Below, one piece after another: positions 1 to 8,842 of a DNA stretch of 64,000 nucleotides (its first letter is position 1; each line of letters opens with the position of its first letter). The DNA lies in NCBI RefSeq assembly GCF_000334915.1, contig NZ_AMSF01000033.1, positions 62,001-126,000 of the forward strand, written 5' to 3'. Origin of the DNA: Dyella ginsengisoli LA-4. Lineage in GTDB: Bacteria; Pseudomonadota; Gammaproteobacteria; Xanthomonadales; Rhodanobacteraceae. Under the pieces are notes generated by a model. That model ran no database searches and was not told the origin of the DNA. It worked only from the letters and a program-made list of their open reading frames with translations. The translations under genes and the position numbers were made by a program.

Positions 1-106
1 GTTCCAGCTTCGCTCGCAGAAGCGTCTCGGCGGTGCTCAGGATGTCTTGCTCGGTGATGTCGCCCTTGCGGCGGTAGTTGCCTTGGCTGTCGCGGATGAG
101 GCTCAT
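1..106 (-). CDS. RadC/JAB-domain-like protein, N-terminus only
   Basis: The first 35 codons of a minus-strand gene run off the left edge. The start ATG at 106 is preceded by a good ribosome site (GGGAGAA, 112-118). The peptide begins MSLIRDSQGNYRRKGDITEQ and continues DILSTAETLLRAKLE. This resembles the N-terminal segment of the RadC-like JAB proteins that are common on conjugative plasmids and ICEs (a short polar start, then an ITEQDIL-type helix before the JAB domain). The catalytic domain itself lies outside the window, so the family call rests on this short stretch. It is transcribed divergently from the adhesin gene. Confidence 0.45.
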   Translation of the reverse strand, partial: MSLIRDSQGNYRRKGDITEQDILSTAETLLRAKLE

Positions 107-465
107 GTTCTTCTCCCGCGGCGCGGGATTGCGCCGTGGGCCCCGGTGAGCGACGCGAGAAGAGGCCTGCAGCACCGGAACGCCCCGCCGTGCGGGGACG
201 TAGAGGCGGGAACACCGTGGACGAGGGGCGTGCCCCTTGCGCGGGACGATCGCTAGCCATCCTGGCTCACAACTAGGCGCCATTCCGGGTTGCCGCGGGA
301 GATGTTGGGCATGTAGGCGTCCGCGCCTTGGGCGTGTCGTGCGCACATGACATCTCGGCCATGAAAAGATCGACGTGCGGTCGGGGGGACTTCCGATCCG
401 GCGGAATATGGCTAGCTTGAATTAGGACCCCGGGCAATGTCGCCCGAAACGAACAGGTCCTAACC
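107..465. other. Intergenic region between RadC-like gene and adhesin operon
   Basis: No convincing gene is seen here. The right half holds a GATCGAC box (368-374), the -35 and -10 of the adhesin promoter (391-418) and a small hairpin CGGGC-N6-GCCCG (431-446) in the leader. The left half (107-360) is GC-rich with short hairpin-forming stretches that I could not assign. Confidence 0.5.
368..418 (+). promoter_or_regulatory. Element promoter A (adhesin operon)
   Basis: GATCGAC box at 368-374, 16-bp gap, -35 TTCCGA at 391-396, 16-bp spacer, -10 TAGCTT at 413-418. The same arrangement recurs at other element operons (see the promoter entries near 12.8, 17.5, 19.8 and 20.6 kb). Assignment rests on this recurrence. 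Confidence 0.6.
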
Positions 466-2874
466 ATGCGCCAGAAACTATTTCGAGCCGGCTCCCTCGC
501 CCTCGCGCTCGCCCTCCTCGCCCCCTCCGCCTTCGCTTCAACGTGCCCATACACGTATCTCTGCGTCGGCGACACGACCAACGCGCAGCTTCCGAACCCC
601 GCACCATCGACGCAAGCTCTTGGGGCGCAGTCCATCGCGTTCGGCGGGCAAGCTTTGACCAACGGATCGACGGCCATTGGAAGCGGGTCACTAGCTGGCT
701 ACAACGGCGGATTCGACCCCGCGACCACTCCCGCAAACGAATACGCGACGGCTATCGGATACTCCGCCCACGCATATGGCGCTGAGACGTTTGCTGGTGG
801 TTACTCCAGCACGGCGAGCGGGATCGGCGACATTGCCATTGGCTCGCACGCGACGACTGACACTCAGAACACGGGAAGCACGAAGTATTCGACGGCGATC
901 GGTGCCTACGCGCAAATCGATGGCTATAACGCCACCGGCGTGGGCACAGGTGTCGTTGTCAAAGGCAACAACTCGTTCGCGGCTGGCGTCAGCGCGCAAG
1001 CGATTGGTCTGAGCAACATCGCCATTCTCGGGAGCTCTACTGGATCCGATCACTCGATCGCGATCGGCGGCATTGCGAGCGCGCAAAACGCCAACGCTTG
1101 GGGCTTCTATGCCGAAGCGACCGCGCCAAATTCGGACGCAATCGGCGCGGGCAGCCGCGCGACTGAACAGGACACGGTCAGCTTCGGTGACCCGAACGCC
1201 ACCTCGATCGGCAGCCCTACTGTTGGTTACTACCGCCGCCTCGTGAACGTTGCTCCCGGCACTGCGGAACACGATGTCACGAACCTGGGCCAGCTCATGG
1301 CCAGCACGGCCGCACTCGGCGGCGGCGCGTCGTTCAACGGCGGCGTTTTCACCGCTCCGACCTACTCGCTCGGCTCGCAGACGTTCCATGACGTGGGTTC
1401 CGCACTGACTTACTTGAACGGGCAGATCGGAACCGGCTCCGGTAGCGGCGCGACCACGCCAGTTTGGCTCGCTTCGACGGACACCACCACGGCCGCCAGC
1501 GCCCAGGGCACTGACGGCGCAGCCGTGGGCGCTGGGGCACAAGCCGGCAACGCCAACACGGCGTTCAACGTCGCGATCGGCGCACGTGCGCAAGCCGGAA
1601 CGCTTGGCGCTGCCGCGAATGGCACGGGTGGCCAAGACACTGCTGTGGGCGTAGGTAGTTCCGCGACTGGAGTCGGTGCCGAGGCTTTCGGTTACCAAGC
1701 GCAAGCGACCGCCGCGTTCAGCACTGCGATCGGGAACGGCAGCCTCGCGGATCAAGCTGGCACGGTGAGCTTCGGCAACGGTCAGTCGGGCATCTACCGC
1801 CGCCTCGTGAATCTGGCCGACGGCACTGCGCCGCATGACGCGATGACCGTTGGCCAAGGCCAACTGGTCACGTCTATCTTCGGCGGCGGCGCGAACTTGC
1901 TGACTGACACCGCACCGACCTATGTCCTCAGCTCGCCGGGCGCTGCGGGTTCGTATTCCGACGTGGGCTCCGCGCTGTCGGCGCTGGATAACGGTTTGAA
2001 CGCGGTCAACACGCGCATCGACAACTTGCCGCCGCCCGGCACGGGCCCAGCCGGTCCGCAGGGTCCCGCGGGTCCGCAAGGCGCCACCGGAGCGACTGGT
2101 GCAACCGGTGCTACCGGCCCGGCAGGCCCGCAGGGTCCGCAAGGCCCGGCTGGCACTGGCGGTGGCAATGGCACGGACACTATGGCGGTCCATTACGACG
2201 ACGCTGACAAGGCGAGCGTCACTCTGGAAGGCGCCTCGGGGACTGCTATTCACAACGTCGCCACGGGCACCGCTCCGATGGATGCCGCGAACGTGGGTCA
2301 AGTGAACGCGGGCGATGCGGCAACGCTGGCCAGTGCCAACACCTACACGGACAAGCAAACGGCGCTCGACGCGAAATACGACAACAGCGGCAAGTCCACG
2401 ATGACGCTCGCTGGCGCTGACGGCACCACCATCAGCAACGTCGCTGCAGGCGTGGCTCCAACCGACGCCGCAAACGTGAGCCAAGTCCAGGCCGCCGAAA
2501 CCTCCGCCGTGAGCACCTCAGAGACCTACACCGACACCCAGGTCTCCAACGTCCGGTCATGGGCGCAGAGCTACACCGATCAGCAGTCCGCTGCGGCCGT
2601 TCGTCAAGCGAACGCATACACCGATTGGAAATTCCGCCAGCTCGATGACCGCTTCTCGCGTGTGACCGCCGTCGGCACCGCCGCCACTGCGATGGCTGCC
2701 AACTTCCGGGGCGACAACAGCCTGTCTGCAGGCGTGGGCTTCGCTGGTGGGCACAACGCCATCGCAGTCGGCTACCGCCATGTGATGTCCGGCGGGCACG
2801 TGTCTGTGAGCTTTCACGGTGCGATCTCCGGGTCCGAACGGACCGTGGGCGCTGGCGTCGGCTACAGCTGGTAA
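466..2874 (+). CDS. Trimeric autotransporter adhesin (YadA/Hia type)
   Basis: An 802-residue surface adhesin, first gene of a plus-strand cluster. A Sec signal peptide (about 1-24, ending SAFA) is followed by a head rich in YadA-type repeats (AIG...A.G pattern, about 40-240 and 345-440). Several neck/HANS motifs follow the pattern N.A.GTA..D..N..QL, at about 255-270, 445-465, 595-615 and 665-680. A collagen-like segment of Gly-Pro-Gln/Gly-Ala-Thr triplets lies at 525-568. A coiled-coil stalk leads to a C-terminal YadA membrane anchor (about 715-802) that ends in Trp, as beta-barrel proteins usually end in an aromatic residue. Such proteins form outer-membrane trimers that bind host or neighbouring cells. 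On a conjugative element it could help donor-recipient contact (inference). Confidence 0.9.
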   Translation: MRQKLFRAGSLALALALLAPSAFASTCPYTYLCVGDTTNAQLPNPAPSTQALGAQSIAFGGQALTNGSTAIGSGSLAGYNGGFDPATTPANEYATAIGYSAHAYGAETFAGGYSSTASGIGDIAIGSHATTDTQNTGSTKYSTAIGAYAQIDGYNATGVGTGVVVKGNNSFAAGVSAQAIGLSNIAILGSSTGSDHSIAIGGIASAQNANAWGFYAEATAPNSDAIGAGSRATEQDTVSFGDPNATSIGSPTVGYYRRLVNVAPGTAEHDVTNLGQLMASTAALGGGASFNGGVFTAPTYSLGSQTFHDVGSALTYLNGQIGTGSGSGATTPVWLASTDTTTAASAQGTDGAAVGAGAQAGNANTAFNVAIGARAQAGTLGAAANGTGGQDTAVGVGSSATGVGAEAFGYQAQATAAFSTAIGNGSLADQAGTVSFGNGQSGIYRRLVNLADGTAPHDAMTVGQGQLVTSIFGGGANLLTDTAPTYVLSSPGAAGSYSDVGSALSALDNGLNAVNTRIDNLPPPGTGPAGPQGPAGPQGATGATGATGATGPAGPQGPQGPAGTGGGNGTDTMAVHYDDADKASVTLEGASGTAIHNVATGTAPMDAANVGQVNAGDAATLASANTYTDKQTALDAKYDNSGKSTMTLAGADGTTISNVAAGVAPTDAANVSQVQAAETSAVSTSETYTDTQVSNVRSWAQSYTDQQSAAAVRQANAYTDWKFRQLDDRFSRVTAVGTAATAMAANFRGDNSLSAGVGFAGGHNAIAVGYRHVMSGGHVSVSFHGAISGSERTVGAGVGYSW

Positions 2875-2886
2875 GGAGCACACGAC

Positions 2887-3339
2887 ATGAAATCCATCCT
2901 CTCTTCTCTCGTCATCGCTGCGGCCGTTCTGGCCGCGGCACCGGCGATCGCTCAAGACAACGTGCATCAGGCAGCCCAGGCAGCGGTAGAGGCCGCTGCC
3001 GAGGTTCGCGGTTCGCATGACGGTGCTTATCCCGATCTGGCCAATCCCCGTCAGGTGGCATCGCTGCCTTGGGGCGACCTGAATGCGTTCTCCGGTCCCC
3101 GCTTCGCAGACGTGTCCTCGTTCGAGCGATTTGGGCTGCACTCAGACGGCCTGCCTCGCACTGACTGCATGCCATTCATCACCCAGGTTGCGCCGCACTT
3201 CGATGACGTCTGGATCGCCGACGCCGACCCGCAAGCCGTCGGCGGATCGGTCTACACGAACGGCCATCTCGACCCATCGAAGCTCGCGCGCGCATGCCGC
3301 GCTCACGCCCGGCTCGGCTTCGACCTCATCACGCATTGA
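2887..3339 (+). CDS. Secreted protein with pilin-like C-terminal domain
   Basis: A 150-residue protein starting 12 nt after the adhesin stop. A clear Sec signal peptide (about 1-22, ending AIAQ) replaces the prepilin leader found in the next gene. The C-terminal half aligns by eye with that prepilin: Cys, then FDD, then GGSVYTNGHLDPSKLARAC, and a terminal DL.xH. Both proteins therefore appear to carry the same globular domain, with two cysteines that could form the C-terminal disulfide typical of type IV pilins. I do not recognise a named family. A periplasmic or surface partner of the pilin or adhesin is a reasonable guess. Confidence 0.8.
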   Translation: MKSILSSLVIAAAVLAAAPAIAQDNVHQAAQAAVEAAAEVRGSHDGAYPDLANPRQVASLPWGDLNAFSGPRFADVSSFERFGLHSDGLPRTDCMPFITQVAPHFDDVWIADADPQAVGGSVYTNGHLDPSKLARACRAHARLGFDLITH

Positions 3340-3354
3340 TCCAAGGACCTCCCC

Positions 3355-3933
3355 ATGACCACCATCGCTCTCAATCTCCACCATTACCGGCGCCGGCAAG
3401 GCTTCGGCTTGCTCGAAGTCATCCTGGTCTTCGCGCTCATCATTGCTGCTGCCGCGGGCACGTTCGCCGTGTTCCAGTCGGCCAACGCGTCTTCAAACGC
3501 GTCTACGGTCACAGAGCAAGTCAACACCGTGATCGCTAATCTCAGGACGAGCCCGTGGGGCATGGCACATGACTACACGACGATGCCTCTCGACGCATTG
3601 GTGACCGCTCGTCTGGCTCCACCGTCGATGATCCAGGACGGCCAAGCGGTCACGCCGTATGGCCCAATTCTCGTAGCACCCTGGTATCTGAATCAGCGTC
3701 AGTTTGACATCAACTTCAACCACATCCCCGACCTCGGCGGCGAGTGTTCGAAAGTGGTCGCGGCGTTCGGGGCTATGGGATTCGATGACATCCTCGTTGC
3801 GGGCAGCGGCCCGAATGACATCGGCGGCTCTGTGTATACGAACGGCAAGCTCGACATGAGCAAGGTTGCTCACTGGTGCAGCGGTCTGAACACGTCCGAT
3901 GCGTCGGTCGGCATGGATCTCGTGGGGCACTGA
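3355..3933 (+). CDS. Type IV prepilin, PilS-like
   Basis: A 192-residue prepilin. The leader HYRRRQG is followed by FGLLEVILVFALIIAAAAG, that is a G/F processing site with Glu at position +5 of the mature protein and a hydrophobic alpha-1 helix. This is the pattern of type IV prepilins processed by a prepilin peptidase. The globular domain has a Cys pair (near residues 126 and 177) flanking FDD and GGSVYTNGKLDMSK, as in PilS-type pilins of conjugative thin pili. It sits 15 nt after the secreted homologue. No pilus assembly ATPase or peptidase is in the window, so assembly genes must be elsewhere. Confidence 0.8.
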   Translation: MTTIALNLHHYRRRQGFGLLEVILVFALIIAAAAGTFAVFQSANASSNASTVTEQVNTVIANLRTSPWGMAHDYTTMPLDALVTARLAPPSMIQDGQAVTPYGPILVAPWYLNQRQFDINFNHIPDLGGECSKVVAAFGAMGFDDILVAGSGPNDIGGSVYTNGKLDMSKVAHWCSGLNTSDASVGMDLVGH

Positions 3934-3934
3934 C

Positions 3935-4225
3935 ATGACTCACGACGACATGCCACTGCACGCCGCTGTGATCACAGAAGACCTGGCTGAGCTTGATCGC
4001 TTGCTCGGCTTGCGCCACACCCACCCCGATATCCAGGTAGACGCGGTGGATGAACTGGGGCGCACGGCTCTGCATTACGCGAGCCTCAATCGCATCGAGG
4101 GCGCAGCGGAGAGGCTGATCCGGGCGGGCGCATCGCTTCAAATTCGGGATCGGTGCGGCGCCACACCGATCGACCTCTTCTTCGACGGCGAAGACGACCG
4201 ACAGCTTGCTGAGCTGTCGATGTGA
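3935..4225 (+). CDS. Small ankyrin-repeat protein
   Basis: 96 residues, starting 1 nt after the pilin stop, so translationally coupled. Two ankyrin-type repeats are visible (MPLHAAVITEDLAELDRLL at about 6-24 and GRTALHYASLNRIEGAAERL at about 43-62), and a third partial copy near 75 (CGATPIDLFF). There is no signal peptide, so it is cytoplasmic and probably binds a protein partner. It is the first of three ankyrin proteins on the element. Specific function unknown. Confidence 0.75.
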   Translation: MTHDDMPLHAAVITEDLAELDRLLGLRHTHPDIQVDAVDELGRTALHYASLNRIEGAAERLIRAGASLQIRDRCGATPIDLFFDGEDDRQLAELSM

Positions 4226-4340
4226 CATCGATGATGAGTTGGCGTTAGGGCATAGACAGCCGGCGGATTTCTGCGAAAAAGAATGAATGGGGCGCGCATT
4301 TTGGCGCCCCAATAGCCATCCACTTCGAGAGATCACGACC

Positions 4341-4754
4341 ATGAAAAATCTGTTGCCCGTCCTCATGTTTCTTGCGTTAACTGCGACAAGCGCGCACGCC
4401 CAATCCACTGCGCGTCACTGCCTTGAGTGCGACTCTGTAGCTGCTAGTCCGGGCAACATGGCGCTGATCAGTGCTGGGGCGTTCGCCATCGGTCCATCCG
4501 ACTTCCATGGCTTCCATGGCTTGTATGGCTCAGGTTGGAATTCCGTAGCAAGCGGCAGCGACATCGATTCCCATGGTTTCGCTTCGATAGCCTGGAAACC
4601 GACTGGGAGCGAGCCAGACGGAATGAATGCCGTCTCCATGCCGGACTTGCCAGACTCGGTTTACACGAACGGGAAGCTCGACATGTCGAAATTCAATCAC
4701 TGGTTGTTCAATCACTTGTTGGAAGAAGACTTCTGGCGCGAGCGATCTAGGTGA
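4341..4754 (+). CDS. Small secreted protein with SVYTNG motif
   Basis: 137 residues with a Sec signal peptide (about 1-21, ending AHAQ). The start ATG at 4341 is chosen over the upstream in-frame codon at 4287 because the signal peptide begins there. A CLEC pair follows the cleavage site. The middle is rich in Gly, Ser, His and Phe (GFHGLYGSGW). Near the C-terminus it carries SVYTNGKLDMSK, matching the pilin encoded at 3355-3933 over 12 residues. The second cysteine of the pilin domain is replaced here by a hydrophobic stretch. Family unknown. The shared motif links it to the adhesin-pilin cluster. Confidence 0.7.
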   Translation: MKNLLPVLMFLALTATSAHAQSTARHCLECDSVAASPGNMALISAGAFAIGPSDFHGFHGLYGSGWNSVASGSDIDSHGFASIAWKPTGSEPDGMNAVSMPDLPDSVYTNGKLDMSKFNHWLFNHLLEEDFWRERSR

Positions 4755-4803
4755 AGTCAGCGCCGTTTCCGCCCCCTTCCGCGCTAGCTAACCTGATGAT
4801 GAA

Positions 4804-4850
4804 GATCGACGACGCTCGATCGACACTTAGCCGCTGATCGACGGTAACGT
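4804..4850 (+). promoter_or_regulatory. Cluster of three GATCGAC boxes with TAACGT
   Basis: GATCGAC occurs at 4804-4810, 4818-4824 and 4836-4842, and TAACGT at 4845-4850 could be a -10. The -35 and box spacing do not match the other element promoters, so the exact layout is uncertain. Confidence 0.35.
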
Positions 4851-4882
4851 CATCTCACACACCGGGAGCCAGGAGACTGCTC

Positions 4883-5350
4883 ATGTTTTCTTTCTTCAAC
4901 CGCCAGCGCCAGCACCAGCGCATAATGTCGACGCTCAATCAGGTCACGCTCGACGCCGCGGAGCGTATGCAGCAAGACGCCGAGCGCTCTAATCGCCGCG
5001 CAGAAAATGCGAGGGAAGATCTGGCAGAAGACCAGCACTCCAGTTACATGCGGAAGGTCGGTGAAGCGCAGTTTTTGGAGAGCGAGTGCTACCGACTGAG
5101 TGCCGAGCTTGCCGACTACAGGGCGCTCGCTGAATACTGGAGCAACAGCTACGAACGTGCGCGCAGGACGGTGAATGTCCTGGTCGAGAACTGGCGTCCT
5201 ACCGAGGCGTTGGACGAAGATATGGACGCACGCCAGGCTCGCTTGAAAGCGATTCATCAGGCGAGCTGGGAAGCCATCCTCGCGGACGAAGGCTGGCCGG
5301 CTCGCCGTGAGGCAAAGAACCAGGCTCGGATTAAGGAGCGCCGCGGCTAA
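4883..5350 (+). CDS. Coiled-coil hypothetical protein
   Basis: 155 residues, mostly charged and helical, with a long predicted coiled coil at about 15-90 (rich in Glu, Arg, Ala and Gln) and no signal peptide or membrane segment. A good AGGAG site precedes ATG 4883. The leader contains three GATCGAC copies (4804-4810, 4818-4824, 4836-4842), the same box found at other element promoters. Its end overlaps the end of the convergent relaxase gene by 4 nt. I do not recognise the family. Confidence 0.65.
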   Translation: MFSFFNRQRQHQRIMSTLNQVTLDAAERMQQDAERSNRRAENAREDLAEDQHSSYMRKVGEAQFLESECYRLSAELADYRALAEYWSNSYERARRTVNVLVENWRPTEALDEDMDARQARLKAIHQASWEAILADEGWPARREAKNQARIKERRG

Positions 5351-8223
5351 AGCACCGCGGCCCGCCGCTGCTGTTGTTTCTGACGCGGCGTCGGCGTGGG
5401 GTTGTGCACCCGCTGCCATGCCTCTTTGAAGGCGGTGGCGACGCGTTGGAACAGCGGATCCGGCGTTGCTTGCTTGGGCGGTTCGGCGGCCTCTGGCCGC
5501 TTCGTCGTCCGCCCCGTGAGCCCTTCTTCGGTCACATTGAGCTGAAGTTGATCGCTCGCAATGTTCGCGTCGAGCGCGGGCCCATAGATGCCATCGACAG
5601 TGCCGTAGAGCGCGTAGCTCTGCTTCATGCGCGTGAACGCTACCAAGGCCAGCTGGCGGTCTGACACGCCGCCCGCGTTCTCACCCGCATAGTGATAAAC
5701 CTCAGTTTTCGACTGCCCTTGCGCCTTGTGAATGGTCGATGCATAGCCATACTCGATCGCGCTGAAATCGCGCGTGTCGAACGAGATCCTGCTCCCGTCG
5801 TCTTTTTTGATGTCGCTGATCAGCGTCGCTTCAATCCGATGCCCGCCGCCTTCCAGGGCTTCGATCGCGTCGATGCGTGCGCGGCTGCCGTTCACCAGCC
5901 CCAACTTCGATTCTTTCGCGTTGAACCGCACGTGATCGCCCACAGCCAGCGGCAGGGGGCGTGTCTTCCCTTCTGTGCCATACGCAACTTGGATCACGTG
6001 GTCAGGTCCCAGTCGCCCGCGCGCGTGCAACCCTTCTCGGACCGCAGCGTTGAGCGCGTTAACTTCGGCCCGCTTGCTCGCGAGAATCGGCTTCTCGTGG
6101 ATCGCTGTCGGGCTTCCAAGGTAGTCAGCGATCAGCGTCCGCATCGCCTCCGCGTCGTCATCGAACGCGCGGATCTGCCCACGCTTCTCCATGCGCGCGA
6201 GGATCTCGCGCCCTGCTTTTGCATTCTCGCCACGGCTCCGCAGTTCATCGCCGCCGACCGCGTAAAACAAGCCAGCCGTCTTCGTGTCCTCACTGTGCTT
6301 CTGCCGCCGGATGTCCGCAAGCGTTGCCCCGCCAACCGCTTTCGTGATCGCACGCATCGCGCCACCACGCTCCACGCTTTGGAGCTGCAAAGGATCGCCC
6401 TGCAAGATCACCTTGGCCTTTGCTTGCTCAGCGTGCTTCAGAAGCGCTGACATGCTGGGCGTTCCCACCATGCCCGCCTCATCCACCAGGATCAGACTCT
6501 TCGGCGTCAGCTTCGTCCTGCCGTCGTCCAGGCCTTTCAGCAGGGCTGCGATCGACTGCGAAGGGATGCCTGCTTCTGCTTCGAGCTTCTTCGCCGCATC
6601 CCATCCCGTCGCCGCACCGATCACGTCGTAGCCAGCGGCTCGATGGCTGGCAACAACGGCTTCGCTGACCGTGGTTTTTCCGGTCCCTGCCCGACCAACG
6701 AGCGATTGGACGGCGCCTTGGGATTGGGTGAGGTGTTCGACGGCCTTGCGCTGCTCGGGCGAGAGCTGGAAGCCGCGCGCCTTCTCCATCTGGCTGATCG
6801 CCTGCGTGACCTTGGCGGGCTCAACTCGATGGTCCTCGGTCGCCCTGGACTTCACGCTCTCAATCATGGAGCGCTCCTCTTCGACCACGGCTTGCGACGC
6901 GTAGCGCACTTGTCGATGACGCCGGGCGAGATGATCGCCCCGCTCGTCGTCGTGGATTTTCTCCGGTTGAATCACGTGCAAGTCGTTGCGCTGCACGAAA
7001 GCGTTGCACGCCTTGGCGACACCGTTCGCGTCGAGCGTTCCGGCATTTCGCTCCGCAATCTGTTGCAGGAGGTCATGCCGCGTCCAGACCGTTTTCATCT
7101 CATGCAACTTCGCCAGGATCTCAGCATCCTCCTTCGCCTGGTCTCGCATCACCGGCTTGCGCTCACGCTGCCGCAACGCCTCGGCGTCGGCGGGCATTCC
7201 GAGTTCAGGATGGCGAAGCCGGAAACTGTCGAGATGCGCTTTCCATTGTTGAGTCAACTCTTCAAAGGGTGGCTCGTCTTTCTGCTGCCGCGTTTTTAGG
7301 TTCGCGGCTTGGGGCGAGAGCGAAGGATCAGCCTTCATCGCTTGCTCGATCTGACCACGCCGACCGCTCATCTCTTCTGCGAGTTCGTCCGGGATCCCGG
7401 CGACTTTGAACGCGCGGAATTTTTCCTTCCCAGCATCGTCCAGGTGAATCTCGTCTTCGATCCCGAAGCCTAGGCCGGCCATTCCCGCTGCGAGTTCAGC
7501 CCGGTAGAGCGCCCCGACAGCCATTTTCTGGCGATAGATCTCGACCGTTTCCAGAGCGCCCCATTTGCCCTGGGCGTCGAGGGCTACGTTGTAGGCGACG
7601 CAGTGCGAATGGAGGTCGGGATCGCACTGGCTCTCGCTGCCGTCGAACGTTTGATCGTGGGGACGGGCGGCGAAATGGGTGTGGCGTGAGATGACCATTT
7701 GGGCATCGTGCACGTCAACACCGTTTTTCCCGCGACGCGTCTCTGCCGCTTGCTTCTCGATCCAGTCCAAGCTTTTGGCGACCGCGCGATGGTGAGCGTC
7801 GAGGATCTGATCGCGCAGCTCGCCGTCAGCCGCGGCGAACGCCACAGACACCGTCTTGGGCGCGCTGAACGTCATGTCCCAACCGATCCTCTGCTGGACC
7901 TCGCGCAGGATTGGGTTGCCGCTTTCATCGAGGCGGGGGTTCCCTTGGCGATCCTTCAGCTCGACCACCGCGGGCTTTTCGCCCGCGTTGCGGCGGAGCT
8001 TCGTGCCGTCCGGTGCAAGGCCCTGAGCCAGCTTCGCCATGTCCTCCACGTCGACGGCTTTTCGAGTCAGTCCGAGGGCCTTGGCGCCGCTGCCGAACCA
8101 GGCGGAGGCGACGACCTCCTTGCCGTCCGCACTCTGATAATAGTGCGTTGAGGTGAGATACTCAGGGATCGAGCTTCCTCCACTTGATCCGCTCTGAGTT
8201 TTCAACGCGCGAATGGTCAGCAT
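5347..8223 (-). CDS. MobF-family conjugative relaxase-helicase (TrwC/TraI-like)
   Basis: A 958-residue nicking enzyme for conjugative DNA transfer and the last gene of the mobilisation operon. The N-terminal relaxase domain starts MLTIRALK and has the tyrosine pair at about 30 (STHYYQ) and the metal-binding histidines in DLHSHCVAYN at about 203-212. The C-terminal half is a RecD2/TraA-like helicase with Walker A GRAGTGKTT (about 507-515), Walker B LVDEAGM (about 580) and the late motif YASTIHKAQGQS (about 830). The start at 8223 begins the conserved domain; longer in-frame codons upstream encode unrelated basic sequence. It overlaps the Mrr-like gene by 7 nt, so the two are co-translated. Confidence 0.9.
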   Translation of the reverse strand: MLTIRALKTQSGSSGGSSIPEYLTSTHYYQSADGKEVVASAWFGSGAKALGLTRKAVDVEDMAKLAQGLAPDGTKLRRNAGEKPAVVELKDRQGNPRLDESGNPILREVQQRIGWDMTFSAPKTVSVAFAAADGELRDQILDAHHRAVAKSLDWIEKQAAETRRGKNGVDVHDAQMVISRHTHFAARPHDQTFDGSESQCDPDLHSHCVAYNVALDAQGKWGALETVEIYRQKMAVGALYRAELAAGMAGLGFGIEDEIHLDDAGKEKFRAFKVAGIPDELAEEMSGRRGQIEQAMKADPSLSPQAANLKTRQQKDEPPFEELTQQWKAHLDSFRLRHPELGMPADAEALRQRERKPVMRDQAKEDAEILAKLHEMKTVWTRHDLLQQIAERNAGTLDANGVAKACNAFVQRNDLHVIQPEKIHDDERGDHLARRHRQVRYASQAVVEEERSMIESVKSRATEDHRVEPAKVTQAISQMEKARGFQLSPEQRKAVEHLTQSQGAVQSLVGRAGTGKTTVSEAVVASHRAAGYDVIGAATGWDAAKKLEAEAGIPSQSIAALLKGLDDGRTKLTPKSLILVDEAGMVGTPSMSALLKHAEQAKAKVILQGDPLQLQSVERGGAMRAITKAVGGATLADIRRQKHSEDTKTAGLFYAVGGDELRSRGENAKAGREILARMEKRGQIRAFDDDAEAMRTLIADYLGSPTAIHEKPILASKRAEVNALNAAVREGLHARGRLGPDHVIQVAYGTEGKTRPLPLAVGDHVRFNAKESKLGLVNGSRARIDAIEALEGGGHRIEATLISDIKKDDGSRISFDTRDFSAIEYGYASTIHKAQGQSKTEVYHYAGENAGGVSDRQLALVAFTRMKQSYALYGTVDGIYGPALDANIASDQLQLNVTEEGLTGRTTKRPEAAEPPKQATPDPLFQRVATAFKEAWQRVHNPTPTPRQKQQQRRAAVL

Positions 8224-8804
8224 GACGTTCTCCGATGGCCGCAAATGAGTTGTTCCAGGTGCTCTCTTGTGCACCCGGGTTGCGTGAGAAATTCGATGAG
8301 CCGGTGGCCGCTGACGATGAGGACGCGGCCACCTGCGTCGGCAATCGCGCCGCGGGAGCCTTCGCCGGTTCGCCCGGTGTGCACGAACAGCCCCAGAGCG
8401 CCATGTGTAGCGCATAGGGAAGCGAAGGCAGCGACATGCGCGCGCTGGATGTGCGCGGAGTAGCGCTTCGCTTGAATCAGCACGCGCTGACCGCGATGGG
8501 TGAGCTCGCCGTCGATGCCACCGTCGCCGGTGTAGCGGAGATTTCGCTGAATTCTGACGTTGTCATCTTCGACAGCGGTCAAGATCAGCTCCTCGAACGC
8601 CAACGGGTCAATCCTGCGGAGATAGCCCAGAGCGCGAGCAAAGCCGTTTTCTTGCCCCGCGATGTCGGCAATCTTCTGGCGTAGGCTGCGGCTGCGAGCC
8701 ACTTTGTGGAGATGCCGGCGGCGCCCCCGCAAGCGAAAGCGATTAAGGAAACGAGACCACCAAGTGGTCCATCGAATCGAAGTAGGATTCAAGATAGCGT
8801 TCAT
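8217..8804 (-). CDS. Mrr-like restriction endonuclease domain protein
   Basis: 195 residues. After a basic N-terminal 50 residues comes an Mrr_cat-type PD-(D/E)XK domain: DPLAFEELI, then TGDGGIDGEL (the catalytic Asp region), then VLIQAKRY (QxK). Mrr proteins cut modified DNA or act on DNA ends. Its position between the coupling ATPase (39-nt gap) and the relaxase (7-nt overlap) suggests a role in handling transferred DNA, or a defence activity carried along with mobilisation. A promoter-like TAGACA-N16-TAGCGT ends 6 nt before the ATG, so the gene might also be made from a leaderless transcript. Confidence 0.75.
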   Translation of the reverse strand: MNAILNPTSIRWTTWWSRFLNRFRLRGRRRHLHKVARSRSLRQKIADIAGQENGFARALGYLRRIDPLAFEELILTAVEDDNVRIQRNLRYTGDGGIDGELTHRGQRVLIQAKRYSAHIQRAHVAAFASLCATHGALGLFVHTGRTGEGSRGAIADAGGRVLIVSGHRLIEFLTQPGCTREHLEQLICGHRRTSC

Positions 8805-8842
8805 CTATCGACGCTACCGAAACGCCGCCGGCTGTCTAGCCG

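Noticed and set aside
691..2484. Long minus-strand open frame antisense to the adhesin gene (597 codons)
   Set aside because: It mirrors the repetitive adhesin coding strand, has Arg-rich low-complexity content and no ribosome site or domain.
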